Notes: generated by a model not told the origin, from the letters alone. Positions 1-12,800 are shown, counted from the first letter of the stretch. The stretch: DNA of 64,000 nt from Trogon surrucura (GCA_020746105.1 CM036621.1:24448501-24512500); one strand, 5' to 3'. Numbers and translations: made by a program.

Positions 1-1060
1 CTGATCTTTATAGCCTTTTAAAATGTTGAAGAAAATGCACTATTGTTAAAACTTTTTGATGGTTTTATTTATAAGGTAGAAAAATATTTTCACCATAATT
101 GGGTAACTCTTAATCGTAGCAATTGCATATTTATCAGTGTGAGGGGCTGTTATTAATGTAGCTGTCATGCACAAACACATTTCTGCATTAAATCCATTTA
201 GTATGTGCATTATTCGGTCTAGAATGTCACCAGGACATCAAAGCCCCCTTAGGCATAAGAGCACAGTGCCCTGCTGTGGCTGCAGAAAGGGCTTGATCAA
301 TAAATGTAACATGTTAATGCAGAGCAAATAGAATAAAAGATTTCTTTGACAAGACATGAAAAATCACCTTTTGGCAGCTGGCATGGTGATGCCATTTCAG
401 CGGAGACAGTAGCAAAGTCGATCTGACAAGTAAAGAGGAGAGATGATGGTTATAAGGTGCTTTTGTTTCAAACTTCTTTCTTGACCTGTCAGGTTTTGAA
501 GGAGCCTGAATGGCCCTTTTTTGTCATGTGAAAATTGTAGTCTTAGGCAGTTATGAAGCAGTTATCTCTTCTCAAATTGTGAATGCTGCTGTTTAATTGA
601 TTCACTTAGCATTTGAAACTGTCACGCATTAATAATTGCTAAATCCTGTAGATACTGCTCCAGTGTGTCATGCTTAAATGTGTAGTTATCAGAAAATTAA
701 TATCCTTAATGAACCGATGCTTTCAAACTAGCATTGCATGAAATCTCTTTTGCCCTTTCATTTGCTGAAGGTACATCAACCAGTTTTCAGAGAAGCCCCT
801 CCCAACAGTTGTGTGGCTTTATTTATTTATTTTTTTTGATGCCCGACAAATGCCAGCTTTGCTTTGGGTACATAGTGTGCTCAATGACAATAAATACAGT
901 AATTATACTGGAGTTAGTAATTAACATAATTGTAGTCAATTACGACAAATACAGTGCAGAGCTAAATAAATGAGGGTGAGAAATTAGCAAGCTAATTGAT
1001 TTACCTTACTTGCTGCTTTTTCTTGCAACTAGCAGTTGCAGATTTTCCGCAGGAGAAAGG
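1..1060. promoter_or_regulatory. Candidate conserved non-coding regulatory block
   Basis: There is no recognisable repeat or gene in this stretch. The sequence has the texture of vertebrate conserved non-coding elements: many intact TAATTA/TAATTG/ATTA homeodomain cores at about 900-1000, SOX-like ACAAT/ATTGT cores, and little low-complexity sequence apart from a TTTA-rich patch near 820-838. At 982-997 an inverted pair of homeodomain cores, AATTAGC-AA-GCTAATT, forms a 16-bp near-contiguous palindrome. At 1024-1040 the arms TGCAACT/AGTTGCA flank 3 nt. A 79-codon open frame at 734-973 looks like chance. Conservation was not measured; the call rests on texture and motif density and could be wrong. 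Confidence 0.4.
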
Positions 1061-4000
1061 CTTGTTTACAAATAGCTGATTGTGTTTTGAAATGATTCTG
1101 TCTTGTGGCTCTCACTCCTGTTTCTTTTATGCTGAGGTGAAGGGGATTGAAATACAGGGTAGTGGTTAGAAGGAGAGAGGAGCCTCTGTTCTGTCCTCAC
1201 TGACTGCTTTGAGGGAAAGTGTGTGCACTTGCTTTAATTTTAGATGCTTACAGTATTGAAGGGAAAAAGAAAAAAAGTCACGATTCCTCACAGACTAAAC
1301 ACTTGCAGAAATTTTGATCATACATTTTAGTCCACGCAGATGTGGCCTGAATTATTGGAGAGACATGTATCTGTTTGTTTATTGACATTAGAGCGATCTG
1401 CACAGCACTGGCCAGCTAAAGAAAGAATTCATATTGTTCAAGTAATCCAAGTGTGTTGAAACAATATGCCCTTGTTCAGCCATCAGTTTCAATAATTTAG
1501 AACCATTGGACCAGTAGAGATGCATAGTATCATAACATTTGTGCACATTATAATTGCCTGTTTTGTTTCGAGATGATTTATAGTATGTTGTTGGAAATAA
1601 GTGTATTGGAGCTATGCAGTTAATCTGTTTCACTCTCCTTGTTTTTTTTTTGTTTTCTTTCAAGCATGACCACAGTTTACTACATGAAAAGAGAATTAAT
1701 ATGTTGAAGTATTGAAGATTTTGTATTGCTTTCTAAAAAAAAGATATTTGGTAGTAGCTGGGGTTGGTTTCTTTCTTAATCTAAGAAAACAGTGGTTTAC
1801 AAATGTTTGTAAATTTTATACTTCCAGTAGTTCACTGATGCAAGGTAAATGGACTTGTATTTACAGATTTTAGCAGAGATAGCATTTTAAACAGCTAAGC
1901 AATCTGAAATGCATAAATTCTTCATAGTTTTTCTCCTAGTATTGCAGTAACGTATCAAGTTCAAATGAGTAGGTTTGTAGTTTGAGGCGGGTGTTTAAAG
2001 TTTTACAGTAAGCACAAGATGCTGTCTTTTTAAGTAACGTTGAAATGTCATGAATGTCTGAAAATAAATGTGCACTTGGAAATAAATGTACACTAACACT
2101 GCTAAGGGTGGTCATTCTTTAGAAGCAATTCAGTTGGAAATCAGTTTGCTAAATGAAATATGGATATATGAGGAGTCATTTAAATTATCTGAAATTTACA
2201 GATGTAATCATCTTTCAGGTGAAGTCTTACATGTTTATTAATCATTATGGACCACCTTGTGCATATATATATATATCTTTCTGTTAAAATAACTGTTAAA
2301 CAGTCTTACTCTATGGGTGGACTGTGGAAAAGTATGATGGGTTCACTTTCTGTGTGGGTGGTACCTAGGGAGTTGTATAAGATCAACTTTTGTAGGTGTA
2401 TGTCTGTTGTAAACATGGAAGGAGAGCATTAAGGTAACTAAAAGGATATTAGACTTCAAATATTGATTTGACTTTTGGTAGTTGATAGACAATCAAAACT
2501 AAATCTACTCCTTGCTCTCTTCTTCCTCTCCTTTTCCCTCCCATCATGCCTCCCTCTTTTGAAAAGTGATATTTCAACAGGAACCAGGTGTAATCTGGGT
2601 AATGTATAAGAAAAACTTTTTTTCCTCCCTTTGAAAGCTTTGAATAATATTAAAAAATACTATTAAGATGTACCTTGACTCACATGTAATAGCCACATCT
2701 GTGTTGTGTTATTTTGTCAACTTTAAGTGTGACTATAGAATATTTACCTTTAAAAAGTATTATCCGTGTGTGGTTTTGTGACTTGTATATTTACCTGCTG
2801 TGTCTTATTTGCAGTCATTGGTTTATTGTTGATATGAAGGAGACCAGTGAATGACTAATTTAAAAAATATCCATGTCTTCTGGTATTTATTTAAATATCT
2901 TGCTCAGTTCAGCATACTGTGCCAAGGATGCAAGTTACTTTTTGATGGATGAGTTACTTGTCCAAAATCAGTAATATGTAAGGACAAACTTGGAGTATAA
3001 ATTGTTGTATTTCAGTCTGGTGCTGGTTGCTGTTATCTTCTTTAGTCCCAGCGGCCTCTCTTTTTGTCCATTGATCCTTGCTTGACTTTTTATGGCCACA
3101 TAGTCACTAACGGACTGTGAAAGCACTGTAGTATATATACCTCTGACCCCCTGTGCTGGCCATTATCCATTGATTTACTGTATCTGACAGATCAGAACAT
3201 AAGATTGTTTTCTGTTCTGCTTCTCTCAAGAAGGCTTAGCGTCGTTGAAGGAGTTGTCTTGAGAATGCATCATGTGGCAGAATTGGGCAAAAGCTTGTTA
3301 TTTGAAGCTTCTCTAGGCTGGGAGGGGAGGTCAGTGTGTGTTCGTATTGCGAGGTTGAGAATTCTTGGGAGGATCACTAGAGTTGTTAAATCTGGTAAAA
3401 ATGTTAAACATGCTGCACAGTTTGACAGTAAGTAAAATAAGATTGTGAACTTGAGCTGTTACATCCTTAAATATAGCTAGTGAATATTGCTGTGATGGAT
3501 GATGAAAGCTGTTTTTTTGGTGACATCCATCCCTAAGAGGCTGTTGAAATCATGAGTAAAGGTGAAGCCTGTACTCCTGAACAAAGGTGAGTGACAAACT
3601 CCCTGGACTTGAACAGAGATCAAATGTCTAACTAAGCATCCCTTGACTCAAGGCTGTTGATAAGACCTTTTGACTGAGGCAGAGAATTTCCCAGTGAACT
3701 GATGTTTGCATCACATTGCTTTCTTTGTGTTTGAATGAGCAGGGAGTGAACTGCTTTCTCTTGATCTGGTTTCCTGTGGGAGATTGAAGCTAGTTTTTGG
3801 AGTGATATTGCAGGCTAAATCCACATAATCTGCACTTATTATTTGGGTACCTGGAGGGTTTAATTCACTGGAAGAGTCAATCCAACTCCTCTTGTGAGAA
3901 CTATAATCAGTCTTAAACAGAAAATAGGTTTTGTTTTGAATTCTGTTCTGAATGGCAAGAATCTGTGTCAGATTGAGAGAAAATCATTTAGTTAGTACCT

Positions 4001-5019
4001 GGAAGACCACCACTATCTATGGAAAGTATTGACATTTGGAGGGAAAATAGTTTGATGCACTAGTTTAAGCTTTCACAGATTGTCAATAGATTGCAGATAT
4101 CAAAACGTCTGATGACTTCTCCTGCGTAGTCTGTGCTCATCTGGTTTTTAAGACTGCGAACTACTTTTTTTAAAAGAGTACTGGGGGTTAAAGAAAAGGA
4201 CATGATAAAGAGCATGTTATAAGTATGGTAACCAGATGGACCATTCCTACTTTCTGACTTCCTTAATCTCTCTTACTCTAAAACAGTATTCCCTCATCAC
4301 TGCTGTTGAGAAACAAGAGTGAAGGACTGCAGAAAATAACTGTTGTCTGAGGACAAGGAACTTGACTGAAGGGAAGAACCTGCATTAATCCAGGAGCTAT
4401 TGTCTCTCTCTTTTCCTCTCTGTTTTGTTGAAAGGTATCTTCTCTTCTTCGTGCAACACACAACATTCCCAGCGTCTAGTTGCAGATGTAAAGAACTAGT
4501 TTTTCTTACCAATCAGTGAGTAACAAGGGTCTTTGTCCTCCAATATTCAATAAACCTACTGAGTGGTCATGGCACAAATAGCTTGCTGGCATTTGGCACG
4601 TAGAATGATTACAAAGCTTCTATTTATGCATTGCTTGTTTGTTATATGTTGTCATGTATGGTTTGTGCCATTTTTGAGCTCTTACATTTTACATAAATAA
4701 CCTTTACATAAATTATCTTGGAGATGATTTTTCAGTTTAAAAAGACAGTCCCCAAACCCTTAACTCATGCAACTGTGATGACTGAGTATCAGAGTATCAC
4801 AGAAGTGCAAAAGGGCCATGCATTTTTCTCAGGCTCAGGAGCCAGCATGTCAGACCAGACATGCTATACAATAATTATACTGTCTCTAAGGTCATCATTA
4901 ATGCAGTGTTACAGCTCAGTTGCAGGCTTTACCCATGAACTGATGCTGGCAATCGTGCAGTTTTATGATTTTTATTTCTGTTCTTGTTTTGTTTCTCCTG
5001 GTCTTTCTTTTTGACCTTG
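1061..5019. other. Unique AT-rich non-coding DNA, no gene seen
   Basis: About 4 kb between the candidate regulatory block and the solo LTR. All open frames are below 100 codons, overlap one another on both strands, and lack protein-like composition. I see no splice-bounded exon, RNA gene or recognisable transposon. The only simple repeat worth recording is the short AT run at 2263-2276. It could be intron or intergenic sequence. Confidence 0.6.
2263..2276. repeat. (AT)7 microsatellite
   Basis: Seven consecutive AT units, read directly from the sequence. Short and probably only weakly polymorphic. Confidence 0.9.
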
Positions 5020-5762
5020 TGTCGGGGGTCAGGGCTGGGCTGGCCGCTGAATGCTGACAGATGCTCTCTAACCCTTCTCCTTCCCCAAATGGAAAGGGAA
5101 GAAGACTTACAGTTTTGAAAATAAAACAGCTCTAATAAAAGAATAATACTATTAATAAGGAAATAATTAAAATAATGAACTGCATGCAAATATATGCAAA
5201 ACCGATACCGAATCCAACCCTTTCCCCACCCCTGATATCAGTCCCCAGTAGTGCTGCAGAACACATGGCACTGGGGAAGCCCCGGGCTCAGAGGGGAACC
5301 AAACACAGGAGCTGGATTTAGTAGCTCAGGATCGAGGGCAGAAGAAGGGGTGGGGCCCAACCCATGAAGAAGAGAATTTAACCCCTGTCATTCCTCAGCT
5401 TTATACTGAATATGATGTATATGGAATGGAATACTTTTTTTTGGTCACCTTTCCTGTCTGTTACTGCCCAGAGGTGCAACATTTTACTTCCTTTTGAGAC
5501 CCCTTTGCTTCCCAGCACCCACAATGTGGCACACCAGATCCAGCAGTGACTTTGGTCACTATAGGAGCAGATATAAGCAAGAGCCTTCCTGCATACCAAT
5601 CTCTGGCAGTAACTGTAAACATCAGGCATTATCACTTCTGGTAGCAGGCATGATCTGCAAAAACATGCTGCTAACTTCAGAAAGTGCAGTCTTTCAGAAG
5701 AGACATAGCTGAAAAGTAAAATCACTGAACAGAATTGATTCTGTTTAGCTCACACCAGGATA
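5020..5762 (-). mobile_element. ERVL-class solo LTR (decayed avian endogenous retrovirus)
   Basis: On the minus strand the element opens with TATCCTGGTGTGAGC, a decayed form of the TGTCCTGGTTTTGGC start typical of bird ERVL LTRs, and closes at 5020 with CCCCGACA. A region matching the remembered family core includes a TATA box (5400-5405) in the usual context, preceded by a CATCATATTCAG-like stretch. The flanks form an imperfect 5-bp target-site duplication, ccttg (5015-5019) and ccatg (5763-5767), which fits ERVL integration. No primer-binding site, gag/pol sequence or second LTR adjoins it, so it is best read as a solo LTR left by LTR-LTR recombination. Open frames within it (for example 5378-5725, minus) are chance. 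Family assignment is from memory of avian LTR consensus sequences; the exact subfamily is unknown. The many substitutions and the mutated first dinucleotide imply an old insertion. Confidence 0.85.
5400..5405 (-). promoter_or_regulatory. TATA box of the solo LTR
   Basis: TATAAA on the minus strand, followed by GCTGAGGAATGAC. It lies about 360 bases into the LTR, at the usual U3/R position for this family. Any transcript would run leftward, toward lower coordinates. The core is intact although the LTR around it is heavily mutated. Whether it is still active cannot be judged from sequence. Confidence 0.7.
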
Positions 5763-6086
5763 CCATGCCTGCCTGAGTTGCTCACTGGTAGAGTTTGGAA
5801 GGTCATTTCCTTTCTTTTTAATATTTTCTCCATTTTTAACTCAATTTTCCCACTGAGTTCATAAGTGGTAGCAATGAATGTGCTTTGAATAATACAGCTG
5901 TAAGAGTTTGTTTGATTTTAAAACCATCTCCTTGCTCATGCAGATATCTAATGTTAGGGGATTGTAATCCATCGGCAACTCAGGGAAGTTGATAAACTCT
6001 TGCAAATTAGATGGATGTGCGCATACCTCCAGTTCAGTTTTTCATAGAAAGAATAGTATGTGTGGGATGCTGTTGTCAGAACATTT

Positions 6087-6115
6087 TATATATGTATGTA
6101 TATATGTATATATAA
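6087..6115. repeat. Imperfect (TA)n/(TATG)n microsatellite
   Basis: Alternating TA units interrupted by TATG units. It is followed at about 6127-6160 by a CA-rich, imperfect ACACAG stretch. Likely variable in length between individuals. Confidence 0.85.
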
Positions 6116-7202
6116 AATGGCATTTAACACATATATGCAGACACAGAGACACACAGAGAAAACATCTTTATAGTATATATGTAAAGCATCTACGAACTAT
6201 ATTTTTAATACATAAAAATGTGTGTGTGATACTCTAGTATTTGGTCTACTTCGATACAGCACTTGCAGTAGGGCTTTGTCAGCAATAACCTTCTCATACT
6301 CAACCTAGAAAGAAAGAACATATTAGTTACTAAATTAGTTAATAAAAAAAGATAGAACACATCAGAGACAGGTGATCGGGAGAGATAATTGACCTTGGGG
6401 GAATTGAACCAAAACAGGAGCAGTCTTGGGATGAAAAAGTGCTTAAGTAGCAAGAAGTTACAACTTTCTCTCTCCCTTTTGATTGTTTTATCCAAACCTA
6501 CCTACGTTGTTATAGGTTCTTGTTATTTTTAAACTCTCTACTCCCTCCTCCACAAGCTCTCAGAAGTACTCAGGTCTTGGCATCAGCTCTTATTGAGGCT
6601 GATAGGAGGAAAGTTATGTAAGTGTGGGGTTGTAGGTCCAGTGATGACTGATGCGTATGTCAGATTGTGAGCTGTTTGGCTTCGATACCTACTCAGCGTG
6701 TCTGGGCGTGGTAAAAGTCAGGGTCCTGTGCTGTCAGTATTGTTGCACTGAATACTAGAGTGGCGATGTTTGGCTAATTACTTGTGAACTCCAAACTTAA
6801 TTTTTTTATTTTTGTAAAACTAACAAAGAAGTTAAAAACGTTGTGGTGGATTTTTGGCGGAGATTTTTTGTCTGTTTGTTCATTTCTATTTTTTCTTTTA
6901 GTATGGAGCTTATATGTTCAGTTCTCTCAGCTGGTTTATTTTCATATAATAAAATGCAACCATTTTGAGTTCAAATGCTCAGTCCTAACATTAGAATTTG
7001 TATTAAGAACCATTGTTCAGTGCCTGCTTTGCTGAATGTTAAAAGATGGCGCATATAAATATATATAGTTAAAATATACTTAACGCTATTGAAAATGTGG
7101 CTCGTATTTTATGAGACAACTCCTCATTTCCCGTTTGGCAGGTGGACCGACTGTTTGCTCCTTGTGAGTACGCTCAATGGAAAGACATCATAGTGCTCAA
7201 TG

Positions 7203-7223
7203 TTTCTAAATTAAATTTAGAAA
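7203..7223. repeat. Perfect 9-bp inverted repeat, 3-nt centre
   Basis: Arms TTTCTAAAT and ATTTAGAAA flank TAA. It is very AT-rich, so chance is plausible; it could form a small cruciform or bind a dimeric AT-rich factor. No evidence of function. Confidence 0.7.
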
Positions 7224-9410
7224 TGTGAGCTGTCTTTCCCTTAGAATGTTAATCTATGACCAGACATGCTGACAGGGAACTCAGTTTATGAATTTAACAG
7301 AAAAGCTAGCTATTACCTACATATAATACTTTTTAAAAATCATCTTTTCCAACTGTTAGTCTGAAGATCAAAGTTAGCCTATGTATTCTTTGTAAGAGAG
7401 GCATGTACTTATGGTCACTTAAATGATTTCTTTGGTAATAAGTTTAGATATTTATTCATAATTTATATTTTTTCCTTTTTCTTTTCATGATTTCAAGGCT
7501 GATATATTTTAATTTCAAATCCTTAGAGCATCCAGTTACCTATTTAGAGCAACAGAGCAGCTTTTTATTACCAGGATATGGCTAGTGAAGTTTTATTTTG
7601 GTGACAGTGGTTTGAGGTTTGTGCTCATCTATTTTTGGTCTCAACATGTTTTAACAAGTGCTAAAAATGCAGTTCGTCTCTTGAGTTTGGAGTCTCTTAA
7701 AGCACAAGGAAATGCAGCAGAATTGTCCTCAAACCATTTTAGATGTGAAGGGTCCAAGACTTGCCATGACTCTGCAAGGCCACGTAGCCACGAAAGCACT
7801 AGATGAGGATGCTGTGTTTTAGGCTTCAGGGACTTTAAAGACCTTTTAGCTGGAGAGAAAAGATAAAAACTTGGCTGAGTTATGTAAGTGATAAAGCGTA
7901 CTTATTATTTTAAAGAACTTAAAGGCAGAGAGAAGGGTGTTCTAGATATGCCAATGATTAACAGTATATTGAATATTCAGAAAACTGTTTCCAACACAGT
8001 TACACTAAGATAATTTGACAGTCCAGGGTGTGGCTGTTAAAATTACAGCTGCTCAAGGATCTGAACACTTTCTTTTTCTACCTATTATCTTGCATTTAAT
8101 ACACACTCTGTCTTTGATGGTGAAGTACTTTGGAATAGCACAGACACAGTCATGTGTGAAGGTGATTATGTTGGAATGGCTTTGGGACAAAAAAAGTCAA
8201 ATACTGTGTTTCTAGGAAGTGGAAACTAGCAAACTAAGCGAGAGGCTGTGTGTGTGTCCAGTTTACTTCCTTCCCTCCCTCTATGTCTTATTTTCTTTCT
8301 CCCCACTACCTCCAGCTCCCTAAAACAGCAGAAGGCTGCTGAAGGTGCTGCTGAGAGATTTGGGTGCAGGTGCAACATGAAGTTTTTGCTTTGTTGCAAA
8401 TGCTCTCCCTTTTGTTCAATGTGTTGCTTGTAATCAGGAGCCAGGCTTTAGCTAGCTCAGCTGTTCCTGTGCAGCATTGGTTCCAGTTCTACCAGGTGCA
8501 CAGTTAGTAAATTGTCTTCCAGCCTAAGTGGGGAATGTCATAGGGTAGTTAAATTTCTTCCACTGTTAATTCTTTGGCTTCCTTTAAATAAGTCATATCA
8601 ACAAATGGTCTGTTACTACCACTAATAATAGGGCTTTTGAAATGTGGACATAACTCTAATGAGAATCTATCTCAACCCATTTAATGTGGGCCACTACTTT
8701 GCCACCAAATTACAGACTTGGGTCACTGCAACCACAGGTTTGAAACAAGAACTTCACCTGCACTTAAAGGACTGAGCAATAGAAAAGAAGTTTCTAAAAT
8801 TAAGGAAACTAGTGCATTGCTGTAGATTTTTTTTTTTTGAACTGTCATTTATCTCACTTTCTACTAATTGGTAAATGGAGGAAGAGAGTACAGGACATAT
8901 GTCTATAGTGAGCTAAAAGTGAACGGGCAAGTGTTTCTTTGTGTGTTTTAGGACAGCAGATGGAAATCTTGGTTGCTGTAGCCCTAGTATTTCAAACCAA
9001 AGTAAAAATGTGAAGTCAGCTTTAAGGTACTGTCTCGTACAGGCCTTTTTTTTTCCTCTGTGAGGACAGAAGTACACTGGAAGCAATTAAGACGAAGGTG
9101 GGTGGAAAAAAAAGTAGTTCTAGAAACCCTTCAAGGTAGCTGGTAATTTTAAAGTTGATACATGTATTTACAACATAGCCTATTACTGTCCTATAACCTG
9201 GAATGAATAAATAATTCCTATGCTGTAGGAGATGCATTTTAGCAGTAGATGAAATAGTGCTAGAATTGGTCAATAAGCTTCACAGTATACACAGAAGCAT
9301 CAAATGTTTCAAGTTCTGTACCTTTTATTTAATGCACTCTGAGGTCGTAATCTAAATCAGATTTCTAGAAGGATTCCTTGACTGCAAATTTCCATACAGC
9401 TCTCATTCTT

Positions 9411-9447
9411 GGGGGGGGGGGGGGGGGTTAAAAAAAAAAAAAAAAAA
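9411..9447 (+). repeat. G17 run followed by TT and A18
   Basis: Seventeen consecutive G (9411-9427), then TT, then eighteen A (9430-9447). Long G runs are rare, unstable and able to form quadruplexes. The adjacent A run suggests a slippage-prone site. The true length may differ because such runs are poorly resolved by sequencing. Confidence 0.95.
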
Positions 9448-10379
9448 GGAAAAAGGATTCTGCACCCTAGAGAGTGAAGTGAAACTATGCTCACACACCT
9501 CTTTTTTTCCTAGTAGAAAACGGGAAGGAAATCTACAAAAAAAGGCATATGTTAAAGGTTCATCTCTAGGTTCCTAAAATCAAATACCTGAATTTGCCTG
9601 TGTCAAGAAAATGTGCTTACTTAAATTATACTGCTGCTTTTAAAACCTTTTACTCTGTAGAAAATTTTAGATACTTTCTTTCACTAGATTTTGTATGCTG
9701 AACACAAGTGAGATACTTGATGTTTGAATCTAACCATTTGAATAGAAATAATTTTATTCATAGAGTGCATTCACATCTGTGCATGTTTGTAGAAAGCTTG
9801 GTGTTACTCATTTCCATCCTGCGCAGTTCTAGTTTTCTGCAATTTTTAAATCTGTTCCTTTCATTTTGTTACAGAGCATTTTATTTGTTTATTTATTTAT
9901 TCTAAGGCCTTCATGTCTCTTTAAGTGCTTCTTGAACAGAGGAAGTAAATTGCTGTTAAAATTCCCTCACTGGTGATTTCAGCTAAACCAACCACAACCA
10001 GTGTATTAAAACCAAATAAACAAGCAAACAAAGCCCTGCTTTTTCCTCATGGATGTCTAGCTCACAGAGTGCGCGAGAGTAGAGAGCTTTGACCACAGAG
10101 AGCTTTGCATGATAGACTCTTTCCAGATTCTCGTGTAAATCATACTAAGGCTACATGTGTAAACTTGACAGAACCTCTCTGTGCTTGACGTTGTAACTTC
10201 AAGCTTTTACGTTATTTAAATATATAAAAATGTGTCCTGTATAAAACTGCAGGTGCTGCTACGCTTCTGTTGGAGCATGGTAAGATTTGCCTTCGAAAAA
10301 CTCGGAGGCTGGTGAAAGAGTTAAGCAAAGCAGCCAGAAACCATTTTCAGCTTTTACTTTGCAGATACAACCTTTTAAG

Positions 10380-10930
10380 CATACCTACATTTACCTGCAA
10401 TGGCAATCGTTTTGCATTTTAATGACAAATCAAGTACGCTAACTTGCATTTGAAACGAAAGTGCCTTAAATGTCTCTGGCTGTCAGAATGAGATGTTAGG
10501 AGCCTGATGAAAAGAGAACAAAGAAGACAAAGTATGAAGCCTAGATACAGAGCAAAATGAAATAAAACCTTGTATGGCCTGTCAGGGGTGTCAGTTGATA
10601 TTCCTATCTAAAGCACATTATAGTATTACTTTGCAGCTCATAGCTTACTCATCTGTCTTTTTTAATTCATCACATTCTAGCCCACATCTTTTAAGTCCCA
10701 TGTGTCAACAATGGAAGAAATCTGTTAATTGACAAATGAGTGTCACAAATGTGAATTGGTGCCTTTACATCAGAGGCAGGTAGTCTCTGTTGTTTTTTGT
10801 CGGCTCTATTATTGGCATAAGCCAGTGTAAGACATCTGTCTTTGCCAGAATGAGAGATGACAGCCAAAGAAGGGCTGTCATTGTTTTAGTGCATGTTCAT
10901 TCTGCTGAGATACTGTATAAAGATAAAATG
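10380..10930. promoter_or_regulatory. Candidate conserved non-coding regulatory block
   Basis: Repeat-free, with closely packed transcription-factor-like cores: TTTGCAT, TAATGACAAAT, TGACAAATGAGTGTCA-like sequence near 10730-10745, ACAATGG and TTAATTGAC. A perfect 9-bp-arm hairpin sits at 10857-10881. No frame is open across the block. The call is a judgement of texture, not a measured conservation score. Confidence 0.4.
10857..10881. repeat. Perfect 9-bp inverted repeat, 7-nt loop
   Basis: ATGACAGCC and GGCTGTCAT flank a 7-nt loop (aaagaag). The arms contain TGACAG, the core bound by TALE homeodomain proteins (MEIS/TGIF), here in inverted duplicate. It lies inside the candidate regulatory block. 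It is too short for a microRNA precursor. Confidence 0.75.
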
Positions 10931-12749
10931 TCAGTTAAAAGAATATGAAAAACTATCAGGAGGAAGTCCTTAAATTACTTGGGAAGGGGATCCGGGAATT
11001 GGTGCCAGAATTGAAATCCGAACATTCCAGTTTGCATCTATCACATCAATTTAAAAATAATACTTTCTGAGTAACTGGGTCAGTTTATAAGGCATTTAGG
11101 AAAACGTTATGTTGTGTTGGCATAATTAGCTCATAAGATGGAAGGAAAAACATAACCTCCACAGGATATGAGTTTATTACAAGTTCATTTTTCAGACATG
11201 TATAGAATTGTCTCAATAAAAATATGCTGTGCAGCATCTCTGGCGTTGATTTGCATCTGTTTTGAAATATTGAAATTGCTCCTTTCCAATTTCTTTTTCT
11301 GTTATAGTTCTGTTTTAGATTGATGAATAACATAATGAAATAAAAAGCATAGCCAGCTGTGAGTTGGTGAGACAATTAATAGGACGAAAATTATTAATGT
11401 AGTTCTGGTGTGTCTAGAGGGTGTACAGTATACAAAAGTTACTCCCAAATCACTAGATCCCTTTATTGCGATAAATGACTTTTTAATGTTGGATAGTGAA
11501 AGAGAGAGGAGGAAGATGTTTTAATGGAGGAGGCGGAAAAAGGAAATAGAATGAAAATGTCATAAAAGGCTGCCATTTTGCTTTTTACTTTGGAGCAAAA
11601 GTCAAAAGAAAGGTAGATCTGCACATTAATCTTCAGTAACTTTAACAGTCCTGTGCTATAAGCACTGCAGGACACTCCCTGTGTGTCCACCTCCTCCTAG
11701 AATGACCAGTGAGTTCGGTTCTATGTGACCTGGTCAGAACTTCAGGGATTTTTGGAGGCTTATCTTGGCAGAGTCTGGTGAAGGACTAGCTCTTGATCTG
11801 TAGTGAAACTGGCTGCACTGAAGTTTCGAGATAGGTTTTTCTAAACAACATATTAGAAGTCTTTATTTTCAAATTATTTGGTTTTAAATTTTAAATACAG
11901 CTGTCGATATAGTAGATTTTAGAAGTTTTACATTTTTATGCTACTTAATACAGGTAGAATTGCCATAACTTTGTGGGATTTGTGTGTTTTTAAAAGAAAA
12001 CAAACAACATACCCACAAAACCCCTAACTTTCTTCCAACAACTAGATGAGCAGCAGAAAAATGTCAAACTGATGTTTCTTCCTTCCCTCACTACCATATA
12101 ATGTAGGACTCTCAAATTTTGTTTGTCTTTGATAATTATGCTTATCTTTAAGGTGCTTCCTGGCTGTTTTACTGCAGTCTGTGGTTAATGTTGATTGCAG
12201 TTCTAATTTTAATTCTTGAGATGGGTAACGAAGTTAAATACTTACAATAGATGCTAGTAATTGCATGGTCTTTCATGGCTTAGTGTCTAAAAAGCTAAGA
12301 CTGAGTAGCATACAGCTTCCTTTTATTTTAACTGTTTGGATAGAAATACTGCAGTTTTGTAAATCTTCCTTTTAAGAAAGAATACTAAGTGAGAAGGTGG
12401 TTTATCTCTTTAAAGTCTACTTTTATTTAAAGAAAAAAACCCTAGTCTTTCAAAGTTCTTTGGAATTCATTTTGCTGGACATCATTTTAAAAGATTATAA
12501 TCTGTGACACATAGGAAGTATTTGCTGCGCCTAGGTTTATGTGCCTAGATGGAACAGCTCTAACTTGATTAGTGGAAGCCTTGTTCTGCCATTCCCAATC
12601 TTCAGAGGTTTTAACTAGTTGTTTAAATTTCTAGTCAAAAGCCGTACTATTGGTGGTGTTACGTAAAGTGTCAGACATGTCTTTTCAAGGCACAGTTTTA
12701 GTAGTGTGTTCTCAAGTTCAGTATCCTTTGAGAAGGGGAAAGACAACAC

Positions 12750-12800
12750 TGCCTCCTCCTTACAGATGGCAAAACCGAGACGTGAGGAGGCCTTCTTAAT
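12750..12800 (-). mobile_element. Possible MIR SINE remnant (antisense)
   Basis: The stretch beginning TTACAGATGGCAAAACCGAG resembles the antisense MIR core (TTACAGATGAGGAAACTGAG) with about four differences, then degenerates. Only about 35-50 bases are alignable by eye. It could be chance; MIR fragments of this age are often this short. Confidence 0.35.

Larger units (their letters stand above)
5763..9410. other. Unique non-coding DNA with a TA/CA-rich patch
   Basis: No gene or transposon recognised. It holds the mixed TA/TATG microsatellite at 6087-6115, followed by an ACAC-rich stretch to about 6160, a 9-bp-arm palindrome at 7203-7223, a pyrimidine-rich patch near 8265-8290, and a T run near 8828. 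Open frames are short and without protein character. Confidence 0.55.

Noticed and set aside
255..320. L2/MIR-like tail (CACAGTGCCCTG ... CAATAAATG)
   Set aside because: Scattered similarity only. It could be an exapted old repeat inside the candidate regulatory block, but I cannot support it by eye.
5378..5725. 115-codon frame on the minus strand
   Set aside because: Lies wholly inside the solo LTR, which does not encode protein.
6968..6985. tRNA T-loop-like GTTCAAATGC
   Set aside because: No matching A box, acceptor stem or cloverleaf around it.
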